This document shows, piece after piece, positions 35,571 through 48,321 of a DNA stretch of 64,000 nucleotides. Source of the stretch: Jackrogersella multiformis (lineage: Eukaryota; Ascomycota; Sordariomycetes; Xylariales; Hypoxylaceae); contig CADCXD010000011.1 in assembly GCA_902806575.1 (NCBI GenBank), forward strand, positions 1,798,001 to 1,862,000, written 5' to 3'. The position numbers and the translations under genes were made by a program. How positions within the stretch are numbered: position 1 is the first letter of the stretch; every line of letters begins with the position of its first letter. The notes under the pieces were generated by a model that worked only from the letters and a program-made list of their open reading frames with translations, did no database searches and had not been told where the DNA came from.

Positions 35571-35622
35571 CTCCAAACCCCCCGCGGTCTACCAATCTCC
35601 AAACCCCCCGCGGTCTACCAAT
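35571..35622 (+). repeat. 26-bp tandem duplication
   Basis: Two perfect copies of a 26-mer starting CTCCAAACCCCCCGCGG. Its perfection suggests recent slippage. Confidence 0.9.
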
Positions 35623-38400
35623 CCCGGCCTCTATACCAACTTACTGCCTACCTATTCACCGCTTACTGGCGACTCTACATACATTAGGTACACCTAGCTA
35701 CCAAACTTTACCACAGTAGCAGGTAGGTGCTGGCGATGACGCTCCGCGTGCGCAACCCTCCCAGGAGCGAAGAAGAAAAATTGCGACGATGATAGCCGAA
35801 TGATGTCCGGCCTGGTTGGGTAGCTTCCTCTTCCTTTCCTTCCTGCCGTCTTCTAGGGTATCCAATAGAGCCGTAATCCATCCCTCCCTCATGCGCGCTC
35901 GGGCAGTCTACCGAACGCCTCCGGGCGCATGAGGACGGCAGCGAAATCTGGCACGTGGACCATTTCATGCAACGGGTGAGGTGGGAGGGAGGGGAGTACC
36001 TAACGCCCATTCATTCCCTCGTTTGGGAGGGGTGAGACGTGAGGGAGAGAGATCGCGTCGAGGCCCTTCTATGTTGCACCCCGTCTTACGATAGATTAAG
36101 AGGCGCATGCGCAATCCGTCGATAGATGAAAGCCTACCTGCCCAGACCGCGGAGGTAGTTCTCCTTGGTCTACATTGGTAGGTATATGAGGTAATACTAC
36201 TAAATATTATTTATCTTATTTATCGTCAAGCAATCCCGTCACAAACTAAATATCAAGGCACCTATGAGGGGGTCTTACACACATACTAACCTACCGCTCA
36301 GCTCGCTTGCAGCAAATCCGCTCGAGCATTTGATGTCCGGGTCTGTTACAGATACACATCCAGACATCTAGTGTCTAGTGTACCTGTGTAGATGCCAAGT
36401 GTAAGGTTAATGAAGATCTCCCATATCTATCCGTTGATTGGAACCCTGCGGGATTTTATATGAGAAGGCAGTGAGATAACTGCATAACTGCAGCCTAGAC
36501 GGCTACGTAACCCGCCAACCTGCTTCGCGGATATGAATTATGACGTTTCCTCTTACCTCAGAAATACGCATTGTCTATCAAGAAGTTTGGGGGTTCGATC
36601 CCGTCGCACAAGTAGGTATGATGAAAGATAAAAAGACAAAGAGGACAGTATCAGATATTGATTTGGGCCTGGGTCCGACTAATGTAGATCTCGTCTTAGT
36701 GGCTGCCTGAGCACTGCACTGAGTTCGGCAGAGGGATGAAAGAAATCCCAAGACTGTGGTAACTCCCGCCCTAATTTAGAGACATATGACGTCGTGTTTT
36801 ATTAATAAATGCTGGGTATTGACAAGCATTCCCCAGACCAGACCCCCAAATCTAAGAAAAAGGCCATACAGTGATGTACTACGATAAGATTGTTGCGACC
36901 AAGCAGCTGCTAAGGTCGAATCATTATCAATCCTGCCTGATAGGATCGATTCGATGTTTGCCACCTTCGAAATCAACAAATGGGTTTGACAAGCCGATGT
37001 TGATATACCTACCTCTTACCTAGTTCGACAACTGCGGATATGCAAGTACCTAGGTAGGTCCCTTAATAAGGAACACATATTCAAAACTGTCTCTTGGCAC
37101 ATGTAAACGCTTTCCTCCAGGATTATGATAAGAAATACGCGCGTATGTATTACTATGTTCGGAGATTCCATTAAAACGCCTAGACGTCGGCGTTACGCCT
37201 TCCGCAAATCGTGGTAATGAAGCCGAGGTCCAGGCTACGTGGAAAGATATAGTGCTAAGTATCTCGGTATCAGCCCCCCTCGTCGGCATGAACGCGAACG
37301 CCTACTACCTATCTAGAGGACGAGTGTTCTGTATAGATGCTATAGTGATGGCACTGCCACGACGGCAAGTTAGGCTCGCCGCAGGAGGCTTTTCTCGGCA
37401 GACCTGAATTTGTAGTAGGTACACCGCTCGACGGACAGACAATGCGCCAAGATCATACCAAGAGTACACGATACGGATCTATGTAAGTCATACAACAACC
37501 CAAATAGCTGCGTAATCTGATTCCTAGATCCCTCTTTGCCTTATCTGCAAGCCCGCGCATGGCTAGGTTATGAATGATCATGACTACTCCTCATTTCCGG
37601 AGACAAATACCGTCCTGGCATGCCTTTTGCTTTAGATATCCGTCCAATTTAGATACCTAGATCATAGATGATATGTAGAACTCGCCAAGCTTCTAGACTC
37701 GGATTCGGGTAAGACATGGCGTAGTGGCGTGCTGGAGGAGCTGAAGTGAAGTCTTACAGATGGTGACTGCGGGTGATCGACAGGGACTTGCTTTAGCCCT
37801 CAACTAAGGGAATGCCGACGCTAGAAGGTAACTTGGCGAGCTTGGCCGCATATACTATGAGCACCGAATCCCCTTGGCGATGCATCGTGAGATACATGTA
37901 TGGCTTTGCGCTCTGTTCTGCCAAGATATACTGTTCCTTTTAATGAGGTTGGGAGTTGCGAAAGTCCGAGGCACGATATTCGGCAACCGCATGCGATAGG
38001 TATCATTGGGCAGCGGGAGATTGACTTCGGAGTTAATAGGGACTTGGCCTGGAAAATCGAGTGCTGAGTAGACGCCATGTTTTTAATCATTGCCATCCCA
38101 TACGCGACGGGGCGGAGCATCTAGATGGCTCATAACATCTAGATGTAACTAGTGTGAGTCAACTGTATGTCTCAAGGTGCTCAGTAAGCATACCGTTTGA
38201 TATAATCTAATGTGGTCAGTCGGCGATACTTCTATTAGAACCGAGCAGTGCCATCAGATTCCGAGAATGAGTTAGTAACACCACGGAAGAAATCCAGACA
38301 TCCAGGCTAGAGTCGTAATAAGGTAAGGAATAAGGTAAGGTATGTATTTCATTAAGACACAATACAGTTGCAACGCTTGGCCCTCCTGATCGATGCGACC

Positions 38401-39162
38401 TCAACAGTCTGGACAACCTCGTTCTCCAATCTTCACGATCTTTTGTCCCACTCCGTACACCTCTACCATAGCTCTCCAATCTAGATCGACCCAACCACAA
38501 CTGGTACGTAGAATAGCGAATCCTTGGTTGTCAAGCGATTCGGTGTCCGTCCTTATAAATATGTTTTCTTTTAGGTGAAACGGACAGAATACAGTCAGGT
38601 GAGCCTTCCAGGCCAATAGCTTAACTGTTTCCAAGTATGGGTCGGCTAGCAGCCTTAGGAGTGCCTGGAAGGGAGGTCGTTGCACCATGTCGGGATCGGG
38701 TTGCCGGCTCGTGCCAAGGGCACTCGGTGGTCCTAAACGCAGTACGAGGTCGCGTAAGCTCCCGTTGAGAACCATATCAGAGAGTGCCGGTCCTATGACA
38801 CGCTCGAACTCACCGCCTACCCTTGTGAGGTAAAGCGTTAAGCTGCGTACCCGCCTTCGAGCATCTTGCCCCTCTTCACTGAGGAATCCTCCTCGGGTGG
38901 TAAGATGTACGGGCAGGCGGTGACTGTGCGCATTTAGAGTAAAGCGGTTTTGAGAGTAGAAGATGGCTGATGCTTCTTGGTATATCTGCATGTTGACGAG
39001 GAAAACGTTCAAGAAACTCCAAGGGCCCGAGAGAGGCGGGGTGAAGAAAGTTGTGTCGTGGAGTATAATGCTTTCATCTGAGACGAGGAGCTGCGTGAGA
39101 ATAGAACCTCTTAACTCAGGTGGGAGGTCGAGGAACCGAAAGGTCTTAGTTGCCGCCATCAT
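38401..39162 (-). CDS. F-box-like protein, 253 aa
   Basis: Single exon, ATG at 39162 (a second ATG follows directly). The N-terminus FRFLDLPPELRGSILTQLL is the LP.E....I...L pattern of fungal F-box or F-box-like domains, which usually bind Skp1 in SCF ubiquitin ligases. Next comes FLNVFLVNMQIYQEASAIFY, matching the 'VN.Q.Y.EA..IFY' segment common in the large fungal family of such proteins. The rest carries no leucine-rich repeats that I can see. A cysteine pair ends the protein (CPDC). It is divergently transcribed from CFT1 across a 796-base spacer. The substrate is unknown. The family is expanded in filamentous fungi, so orthology cannot be judged. Confidence 0.72.
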   Translation of the reverse strand: MMAATKTFRFLDLPPELRGSILTQLLVSDESIILHDTTFFTPPLSGPWSFLNVFLVNMQIYQEASAIFYSQNRFTLNAHSHRLPVHLTTRGGFLSEEGQDARRRVRSLTLYLTRVGGEFERVIGPALSDMVLNGSLRDLVLRLGPPSALGTSRQPDPDMVQRPPFQALLRLLADPYLETVKLLAWKAHLTVFCPFHLKENIFIRTDTESLDNQGFAILRTSCGWVDLDWRAMVEVYGVGQKIVKIGERGCPDC

Positions 39163-39958
39163 GATATAGGCTAGTTTTAGAGACCGACTCTCGTCTTGAC
39201 AGTGTAGATGGTGGTGATGATGATGATGGTGATGTTTATCAAATAAATAAAACCCTTAGATACCAATTCCCAGCTATAATCTTAAAATATCGGTCACCCT
39301 CATTTCTTTTGAAATTTGGTGATCATCTTGTGATATTCTAATGCCGATGATTGATGACCATGATGAGTTGAAGGTCTTATGGCTTTGGACGTAGAAATCA
39401 AAATAAGAGCAAAGTAAGGTATTGCAGAGAATAGAGAATAGAGAATAGAGAACAGAGAGCAGAGAAATATAAGAGGTGTCTCAAGTCACATTCCAAGTAG
39501 CCTTTATTGAGAAGGTCTCAAGATCCATCTTAAGATCCATCTTGTCTGTGACCAGATGTCGTGTCGTGATTAGTTACCAATAAAAAGATAAAAAGAGACA
39601 ACTTTAGAATAAAATGCATTAAATATGCGGCTCTTGATGTACCCCACACTGCGATATGGAATTAACAGTAAGAATGACACCTCGCTAATAAAGATATATT
39701 AATTTACTGATTTTATTTACAATAATGCATAATATCACATGGTTTAATGTGTTATCTTATCTATAACCCCTGCTAGTTCTGCACGACGCACATAGCATAG
39801 CTCAGACTTCTACCGCGTATCAATTGATATGAAGCTTCTAACTTCTAACTTGTACACTAATATTCACAACAACCTCAATTCTTTTATTTTGCGTTTGCAT
39901 TCGCGCCAACCTTTTCTCCTCTCGAAGTCGCGTCTGAAATGAAGAAACGAAGTCCGAG
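39163..39958. other. F-box/CFT1 divergent promoter region
   Basis: AT-rich spacer with GAGAATAGAGAATAGAGAAT tandem units (39428-39463), a GATGGTGATGATGATG run (39207-39234) and a short duplication of AAGATCCATCTT (39521-39544). No open frame of interest. Confidence 0.55.
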
Positions 39959-42900
39959 ATGCAGTGCTATACGGAGTTGACGCCACCGACGGCTGTCACA
40001 CATTCCTTATGTCTCCCTTTCACCAGTGCGCAAAGCAACAATCTCGTCGTCGCAAGAGCCTCTCTCTTGCAGATCTTCACCACTAAATCAGTGTCTGCTG
40101 AACTAGACAAGGCTCAGAACTCCCAGCTACAATCTTCTAGGTCGGCCGAGCATTACGACGCTAGAGTAAACGATGATGACGGCCTCGAGGCCTCATTCCT
40201 TGGTGGCGACTCCGTCCTCCTCAGGTCCGACCGTTCCAGTTATACGAAATTAGTGCTTGTTGCCGAGTTCCCCTTGGCCGGAACCATCACAGGGCTTGCG
40301 CGTATTAACTCGATGAAGACTGCTTCCGGCGGGGAGGCTCTCTTATTGTCACTGAAGGATGCGAAGCTTAGCATGGTTGAGTGGGATCCGGAGAAGAATT
40401 CAATAAACACTACGTCGATACACTATTATGAACAAGAGGACCTCCAAGGAGCCCCGTGGGCTGCTCCCTTGAGCCATTATGTCAACTTTCTAGCAGCTGA
40501 CCCGGGAAGCCGGTGTGCTGCTCTGAAGTTTGGGGCGCGGAGTCTTGCCATCATCCAATTCAAAGCTGCAGAAGAAGACATAGATATGGATGACTGGGAC
40601 GAAGAGTTGGATGGTCCGAAACCTGTCAAAGAGCTTTCCACTACGCTCGCAAATGGAACTAGCAGCAATGAAGAGACACCATATTCAACCTCATTTGTCC
40701 TCCGACTGCCAAATCTTGACCCTAGCCTCATCCATCCTGTGCATCTTGCCTTTCTCCACGAATACAGAGAACCCACATTTGGTATATTGTCCTCCACCAC
40801 CTCGCCATCCTTAGTCCTCGGTCGAAAAGACCAGCTCACATATATGGTGTTTACGCTGGATATTCAGCAAAAAGCTTCCACAACCATCCTGTCAGTGACG
40901 GGCCTTCCGCAAGACTTGTTTCGAGTCATCGCGCTGCCCGCGCCCGTTGGCGGTGCCCTTCTAGTTGGTACAAACGAGCTCATACACATCGACCAATCTG
41001 GAAAGTCGCATGGTGTAGGCGTCAACCAATTTGCAAAGCAAACTACATCGTTTGGCCTGTTCGATCAAAGCGATCTTGAGCTGAAACTAGAGGGCTGTGA
41101 GATCGAAGACTTATCCGCCGAAAATGGCGAGTTCTTGATGGTTCTTCATGATGGCCGCCTTGCGGTGATCACGTTTAGAGTCGATGGTAGGATCGTATCA
41201 GGATTGAGCCTTCGCTTGATCGCGCCAGAGGCCGGTGGAGCCGTCATACCAACCAATGTCGCGACTCTTAGCAAGTTAAACAAGACATGCATATTTGCAG
41301 GCAGCGAGGGCACTGATTCGCTCGTTCTTGGCTGGACACGAAAGCAAGCTCAGTCTGGAAAGAGGAAATCACGTCTACAAGACCCATCTCTGGACCTCGA
41401 TATGGAAGACGAAGATATGGAAGACATGGAAGACGATGATGACCTGTATGGGGAAGATTATGTCCCAGCTAAGCTGTCATCAAACTCTACTAGTACATCA
41501 AGTAGCAAAACGGGAGACCTTGTTTTCCGTGTACATGATCGCCTTGTGAGCATCGCGCCTATCAGGGATTTCGCAGTTGGGCAGACAACCTCTCCCGCCC
41601 AGGAAGAACAAGCGAATCGAAGTGGCGTCGCAAGCGATCTCGGCTTGGTCTGCGCATGTGGCCGAGGCAATGCTGGCTCGATTGCTATAATCAACCGAGA
41701 GATACAGCCAAAAGTCATTGGACACTTCGAGTTTCCAGAAACCAGGGGTTTTTGGACGATGGCTGTACAGAAACCTATACCAAAATCGTTACAAGGTGAC
41801 AAAGGGACTACGTCGATGGGCGGGGAATACGACACATCTACGCAGCATGACCGTTATATGATTGTTCCTAAGGTCGATCTAGACGGATATGAAACCTCAG
41901 ATGTCTACGCTCTGACAGGAGCCGGATTCGAGGCGTTGACCGGGACCGAGTTTGAGCCGGCTGCTGGCTTTACCATCGAGGCTAGTACTATGGGTAATCA
42001 TATGAGAATTATTCAAGTTCTTAAGACTGCCGTCCATTGTTATGACGGAGGTAAGACTTCCCCCCTATTACTCGCCGAGTATATACTAACACAACATATC
42101 AGATTTTGGCCTTACCCAAATTTTACCAATGCTTGATGAGGAGACTGGGGCAGAACCTAGGGTGGATTGTGCTAGTATAGCTGATCCTTTTCTCTTGCTG
42201 GTGCGAGATGATGCTAGTGTCTTCATCGCTAAGATTTTTAAGAACCTGGAACTTGAGGAACTAGAAAAAGAAGACTCGGCCCTTACTTCAACGAAATGGG
42301 CTACCGGCTGTTTATACGAAGATAGATCTGGTGTATTCGCAGGAGTCCAGACCGACAAGGGAGCAAAATCTGGCAAAAATATATTACTGTTTTTGCTTAG
42401 CAAGGCCGGAGCACTACATGTGAGCAGTTTCATCTAACCTCAGTATCATTGCTAATGATTATAGGTGTATGCTTTACCTGATCTTTCGAAGCCCATCTAT
42501 GTTGCCGAGGGTTTACCTTTCGTACCACCACTCCTTTCAGCAAACTATGCAGCAAGGCGAGGGACTGCCAAAGAGATCATCAAGGAAATATTAGTGGCTG
42601 ACCTTGGGGATATGACATCCTCGTACCCATACTTGATTGTGAGTGATCCCAATTCCTCCTATACTACTTCAGTGTGACTGACTGGTGCTAGGTTCGTCAT
42701 GATAATGATGATGTGACAATATATCAACCCTTCCGCGTACCTTTGACAACTACGCAGGAGCTTTCTACAACACTTCAGTTCCAGAAGTTACCCAACCCCG
42801 TCCTAGCAGACAATCCGGAGCTACCGGCCGCCGATGAAGACGATGAGATACGACGATCGCCTCCAATGCGACGGTGTGATAACATCGGTGGATATAAAAC

Positions 42901-44565
42901 AGTTTTCCTCCCAGGCGACTCTCCAAGTTTCATTCTAAGATCGTCGAAGACTCTACCCAAGGTTATAAGGCTACAAGGTAACGGCGTTCGAGGGATGAGT
43001 CCTTTCCATACCGAAGGTTGTGAGCGTGGTTTCATATATGCGGACTCTAAGGGTATCGCACGGGTCTCTCAAATACCGATTCGCAATACTACCTATGCCG
43101 AGATAGGCATGTCCCTCAAGAAGCTCCCCCTAAATTCCGACATACACTCTATCACTCACCACTCTCCATCCGGGACTTATGTTGTCGGTTGCGATACCCT
43201 AGAGCCGTTTGAGTTGCCGAAAGAAGACGACTACCATAAGGAGTGGCAGCAAGAAAGAGATCTGGCCTTCAAGCCTACAGCGAACCATGGTCAGATCAAG
43301 CTGATCAACCCCGCCACTTGGACCGTCGTCGATACTATCAAACTGGAACCGTGCGAGATGGTAATGTGTATTGCGACACTCAACTTAGAAGTCTCGGAGT
43401 CAACCAACGAGCGAAAGCACCTTATTGCCGTTGGCACGGCCGTGTCACGTGGCGAGGATCTTCCTGTCAGGGGCAGGGTCCTCGTATACGATGTCGTGAC
43501 GGTCATCCCCGAGCCGGGGAGACCCGAAACCGACAAGAGACTCAAACTCGTAGCGAACGAGGATATTCCTCGCGGCGCAGTCACGGCGATTTCCGAAATA
43601 GGAACGCAAGGTCTGATGCTAGTTGCCCAAGGACAGAAGTGCATGGTTCGTGGCCTGAAGGAGGACGGCACCCTTCTCCCCGTCGCGTTCATGGACATGA
43701 GCTGCTACGTCACCGCGGTTCGCGAATTAAAGGGGACGGGTCTTTGCCTGATGGCTGACGCGGTAAAGGGGGTTTGGTTCACGGGCTACACGGAAGAGCC
43801 GTACAGGATGGTGCTGTTCGGGAAGAGCTCTACTAGACTAGAAATACTGACAGTGGACTTCCTACCTGACGGCGACGAACTTTTGATAGTGGCCTGCGAC
43901 TCGGACGGCGGGATCCACGTTCTGCAGTTCGACCCCGATCGTAAGCGCCCTCTGTCCCTGTCTCCTTTCCATTTTCTCTTCTGGGTCGAGAACCCATGCT
44001 GACAACACAAACAGATCCGAAATCCCTCCAAGGCCACCTCCTCCTCCACCGCACCACCTTCTCCGCCGGCGCGCACCCCCCCTCGCGCAGCATGCTGCTC
44101 CCCCGCACCCTCCCCGCGGACTCCGAATACCTCTCGCAGCACGTGTCCAGCATCGCGGCCAGCGCCGACGACGACGACCCGTACGCGGCCCCGGCGCCGC
44201 CCTCGATCCTGCTCCTGGCGTCGCCCACGGGCGCGCTCGCCACCCTGGCGCCCCTGGCCGAGCCCCAGTACCGGCGGCTGTCGTTCCTGACGGGCCAGGT
44301 GCTGTCCTCGCTGCCGCACCACGCCGGCCTCAACCCCAAGGACCACCGCGCGCCCGCGTCCACCGGCGCCGTCGGCCGCATGCCCCCCGGCGTCGACGCC
44401 GGCATGGGCCGCAGCGTCGTCGACGGCGCCCTCCTCGCCCGCTGGAACGAGCTCGGCGCCGGCAGGCGCGGCGACATCGCGGGCAGGGTCGGCTTCGCGG
44501 GCGCCGACGAGGTCCGCGATACCCTCCGCGAGGTCCTGGGCGCGAGCGGCTTGGCGTATCTTTGA
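39959..44565 (+). CDS. CFT1: cleavage and polyadenylation factor subunit Cft1/CPSF160
   Basis: Largest scaffold of CPSF, which recognises poly(A) signals and organises mRNA 3'-end cleavage. Exons 39959-42050, 42103-42419, 42465-42638, 42692-43940 and 44015-44565 close in phase and give 1460 aa, the normal length. The N-terminus MQCYTELTPPTAVTHSLCLP is diagnostic. Successive beta-propeller segments follow, with an acidic insert (EDEDMEDMEDDDDLYGEDY) near residue 485. Then comes the conserved GYKTVFLPGDSPSFILRSSK, and a C-terminal CPSF_A-type region (CYVTAVRELKGTGLCLMADA, GYTEEPYRMVLFGKSS) finishing in a helical segment. Introns are 45-74 nt. Exon 5 is far more GC-rich than exons 1-4, with almost only C- or G-ending codons. 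Confidence 0.95.
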
Positions 44566-45479
44566 GTTCTTACCTAGGTACGCAGGGGATGGGGAAGAGG
44601 AAGGGAAAGGGAAAGGGGCTTTGTGATGGTGGGGTGTAGTTTCGCGTATGGCCTACCTGTCTGCCTGCCTATTCTAGCTAGGTAGGTATCTATGTAGTTA
44701 TAATTAGAAGCTAGCGCACTCTGATGGCTCCGAAGTGAGAAGTGTGAATTTCGGAATTATGAACGGCGGGCTTTTCTTTTCTCTGGTGCTGTGTGGTGTA
44801 CTTCTAATAGCAAGTAGCAAGTCCTAATGCTGCTTTTCGTATGGAAGCTTTCAATGAGATAATTTATGGGGTTTTTTTTTTCTTGTTCATGATATTACAA
44901 CCTGGTAAGCAATGTTATAACAGAGCCTAGACAACTTCAATGCGATGGGATGTAAACACCTTTGAGGGCTACCTGCTCGTCGGCACCTTATTCTATTCTA
45001 CCAGTCAAATTAATGTCGAACCAATGCCTGGCCTTTCAAATCAGGTCAAAATGATATCTCACTGCCGCGCTACGCTATGCCTGACCAACGTCGACGAGGG
45101 AGCCAACTGCACGAAATATTGTTACTCCGTTTATATACCTCCGGTCCATGTACCTTATGTCTGCCGACACAATCCGCCCCCCTGCATATGCCTGTTCCCA
45201 TTCCTCTTCAACCCCTATTCATTTAAGTCGTATGTATCATAGTTAGAGTAGGCGAAGCTTCGCGACCAGGAATGATAACCCTTTATGATTGGCGACGTTC
45301 CTTTCACGCTTCGCTGAGCGAAAGAGGGTTACGTCTAGTGCTGCGAGGTGTGGTTCCCTACGCCGAAACAACTCAAGATCCAAGGAAATCCTAGACAATA
45401 TTGCCGAAAACATATAGGCGAACCAGGCTATGTGGAATAGTGGTCGCTGCAATACGATTCAATAATCGAATCAGAATCT
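44566..45479. other. convergent 3' flank of CFT1 and the Pal1-domain gene
   Basis: Both neighbours end here. It contains a TACCTAGGTACG block right after the CFT1 stop, a GGGAAAGGGAAAGGGG purine run (44600-44617) and T-rich sequence at 44870-44884. Short frames such as 44940-45242 are not supported. Confidence 0.55.
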
Positions 45480-47206
45480 TTAGATATCGTCATGTCGATG
45501 TCGAAGGCTGCCGATACGTCGTTTAATACCATCACTAAAGCTCCTCCCCCTTGATCTAGAGGGGTCGGAGGAACCAAGACTCGCACTACGTTGAACTGTA
45601 GTGACATTGCCATGCTTGCTGCTACTGCCAGTAGCCCGTCCTGTAGATTGCATCTCGTAGGCACTTCTGCGATCTAGAGCCTTGTTTTGTCGACGCTTCT
45701 GCTTCTTAAGGTTCTCTTCGATAGTAAAAGACGGCTCACCCTTGCCCTTGAGGTCATCCGGATGGTATTTCTAAATATGTTAGTTTGGAAGTTCCGGTAA
45801 TTCGATAATGGCTGTATCGTACGTGTTCAGGCAAGGGAGGCTGATAATTGAAAAATGGGATGGATAGGTGAGAGATATATGGGTATTGAGTTGTCGTAAT
45901 CCATGGCTGTCTTATTATATGGATTCTCGAGGGGTCTGCGGGCAGAATTGTTCTTCTGAAGCTGCTGACACACTGGCAAGAGATGAAGAACTTACAACGT
46001 GGCCCCATCTCTTATAGGGACCACCAGGCGCATCATCTTCTCTCATAACATCAGCGCCTTCCTCGTACTCCATCACCCGGCCGCTCATATCACGATGCCC
46101 GGGCGGAATACTTGCAGTACCCTGCAGTGGTACGTGGCGTTCAAGGGAATCGATAACATTCTCGCGGGGTGTTGCTTTGAGAGCCTCTGAGTTTCCGTAC
46201 TTGACGGCCTCTACGGGTGCATATCGCTTGTCACGATTTCTCGAAGCTAGGGTGGCGTCATAGGGACCACCGTGGTGGTAGGCACCGCCGATTCCTGTGG
46301 TGTCGAGAACATCGACGATATCGGCCCTCGTGAGATTCTTCTTCCTAAGATGAGGTGCACGGTCCGCGGCTTTGGTAGCACGCTTGATAGCCTCTAACGG
46401 TCGTTCGGACATGTCGGAAAGACGAGAAAGACTACGGGATAATACAGTTCGGATGTTGTCCTTGGTTCTTTTAATCGAGAATCCGGTACTAGGCTGAGGC
46501 TTGGGCGAAACAGTTGAAGTTGGTTTCTCGGTGTCTGTAGTGGTGGCAGTAGAAGTTGTTTGTGGAAGACTAAAAAGTTGTTCGTATGGCCACGGGTCGT
46601 CGTTATCTGTCTGTTGGAATTTAAAAAGGTTAGTTAAAAGCCTAGTCAGACCTGCCAACTCAAGACCTCGGGACCTGCCAATACACGCGTTCAATGATGT
46701 AACCCATCCAACCCATCGAGCCGGACCCAGTAACTGCCTACCCCCCAAAGCTAAATTTCATTTTTAGAGGCTGTCACATCCTTGCATTCTTACATCAATC
46801 CTGGCTCGCCCCACTCCGCGATAACCGGATCAGGTATGACGTAATGCAACGGGTAAGCTCACAGGCTTAGACTTTAGTATAGAGACATCAATGGACAAGG
46901 GCAAGGACGGACTCGGCAATCGATCGACAGGAACAAGTTCGACGATCAGCGATGAGTTCAGTACAACCCACTCTGACACTCCCATCAATATGCCATATCT
47001 GTAAGTAAATAAGTAAATACATACATCAATAGGCCAAAGATAACCAACATGTACTAAGCAGTTCACTTAGATGGTCTAACATGATATAACCTGCAAATTA
47101 TCGAAGCACTCAAGGATGAACATAAACGTGAAAACGGGGATAAAACTGATCGAAAGGGCAAATGAATAGAAAACTAGTTTCTTACCCACTCGATAAACAA
47201 CGCCAT
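45480..47206 (-). CDS. Pal1-domain cell-morphology protein
   Basis: Pal1 family proteins localise to the fungal cortex and act in polarised growth and endocytic patches. The diagnostic block is in exons 2 and 3: LTRADIVDVLDTTG, AYHHGGPYDATLASRNR, HVPLQGTASIPPG, GRVMEYEEGADVM and, after the intron, KYHPDDLKGKGEPSF. Exon 2 is 46610-45996 and exon 3 45770-45480, joined across a 225-nt intron (GTAAGT...TTTAG). The first exon is my best guess: ATG at 47206 in a good context (ACCATGG), ending 47186 (MALFIEW) before GTAAGA, then a 575-nt intron to 46610. It is in phase and gives 308 aa. Both introns are long for this genome. The protein is shorter than canonical Pal1, so it may be a paralogue. Its basic, serine-rich C-terminus ends in RHRHDDI. 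Confidence 0.82.
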
Positions 47207-48321
47207 GGTATCGTTGTGTTCCGAGGGAAACAAGAAGGGAAGGTATTAATAACTGGATATGAATGAAATGCAATACTGTCGAAAATTCAAGACTATTGAG
47301 ATAGTTTCTTTTGGAGACGGCGGTTAAAATCATGGAATATTTAGAAGAAAGGTGTTGCGAAGAATTTGACGATAGATGAGGTAAAGAAAAAGTTGATGAG
47401 TTGGGATTTCTTCTGACGTGGAAGATTCTAAGATGGTTTAACAATTTTGACGGTTCTAAAGTTGGGATGATTCTAGTAAGGAGAGCCGTCGATAGTATTT
47501 AGTGATCACCAGGTAGGAACACATCAGGAAGGAACTGCATTTTCTCCGTGCATTATTCTGACGGAATATGCCCTTATTATAAGGTTTTTAACAACTTGAA
47601 ATCTACAAGACATAGTTTATCGTGTGTTAACAGATTCGACAAAATCTAAATCTATATCCTTTTAATCTAAGGTTACAGGAGATAGAGACATGATAGTCAC
47701 AGTGTGCTTCTTAACGCAAGAGGATATGGCTGAAATTTATGAATTAAAACATCAACTGACGTATTTTCTGTCCGGTTGGGTTTTTATGCTGTCCTAATTA
47801 CAGATAAGCAACCGAGTAAACCATTATGACTTTATCTTATATGTAGTTTGGTTAATGTTTACCATATATACGATTATAATGTTTATAAACACAATACCAT
47901 GGTAAATATATGCCATCTTCTTTTACTAGACTTCCGTACTAGTTGAAATAATCCTTGAAATGGACGTTTGCAATTGCCTTTATAAGTTGGTGCCATTCAT
48001 ATTAAAATAGAAGTACCTAGGTACCTTAAGAAATATGTGGATTCCCGATGGTCTTCAGCCCTACGGATCGCGCGCCGAAGCCACTAATGCGGGTCAGGCA
48101 ACACCAAAAATAGGAACGTTCTAATTACCGAACCGCAACCTTAGACAACCCGGTACCCGTTTAAACTTACATCTACACTACATACATAAGTAGCAAAGCT
48201 TAATACTGCTAAACACCTGACTTATCCTGAGCCTAATCGAAATATATATATATATATATATCCAGCATCACTGTAGGTATCGGAGGAGGTACTAGCAATG
48301 TCGCGGCGTCTAAATAGGTAG
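47207..48321. other. Pal1-gene/USB1 divergent promoter region
   Basis: AT-rich spacer, with a pure (TA)n tract at 48243-48261 close to the USB1 start and one TACCTAGGTACC block at 48014-48025. No supported gene. Confidence 0.55.

Larger units (their letters stand above)
33396..38400. other. intergenic, no gene supported
   Basis: Five kilobases of AT-rich DNA with a few TAGGTA motifs (33908-33941, 34556-34580, 35189-35220, 37047-37060) and two small tandem duplications near 35.5 kb. Open frames at 35708-36010 (-), 37050-37289 (-) and 37821-38120 (-) have no domain and are not called. The last 200 bases are the 3' flank of the F-box gene. Confidence 0.45.

Noticed and set aside
36589..36608. 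GGGGGTTCGATCCCGTCGCA, resembling a tRNA T-arm (B box)
   Set aside because: The T-stem has a mismatch and no A box, anticodon arm or pairing acceptor stem is found upstream.
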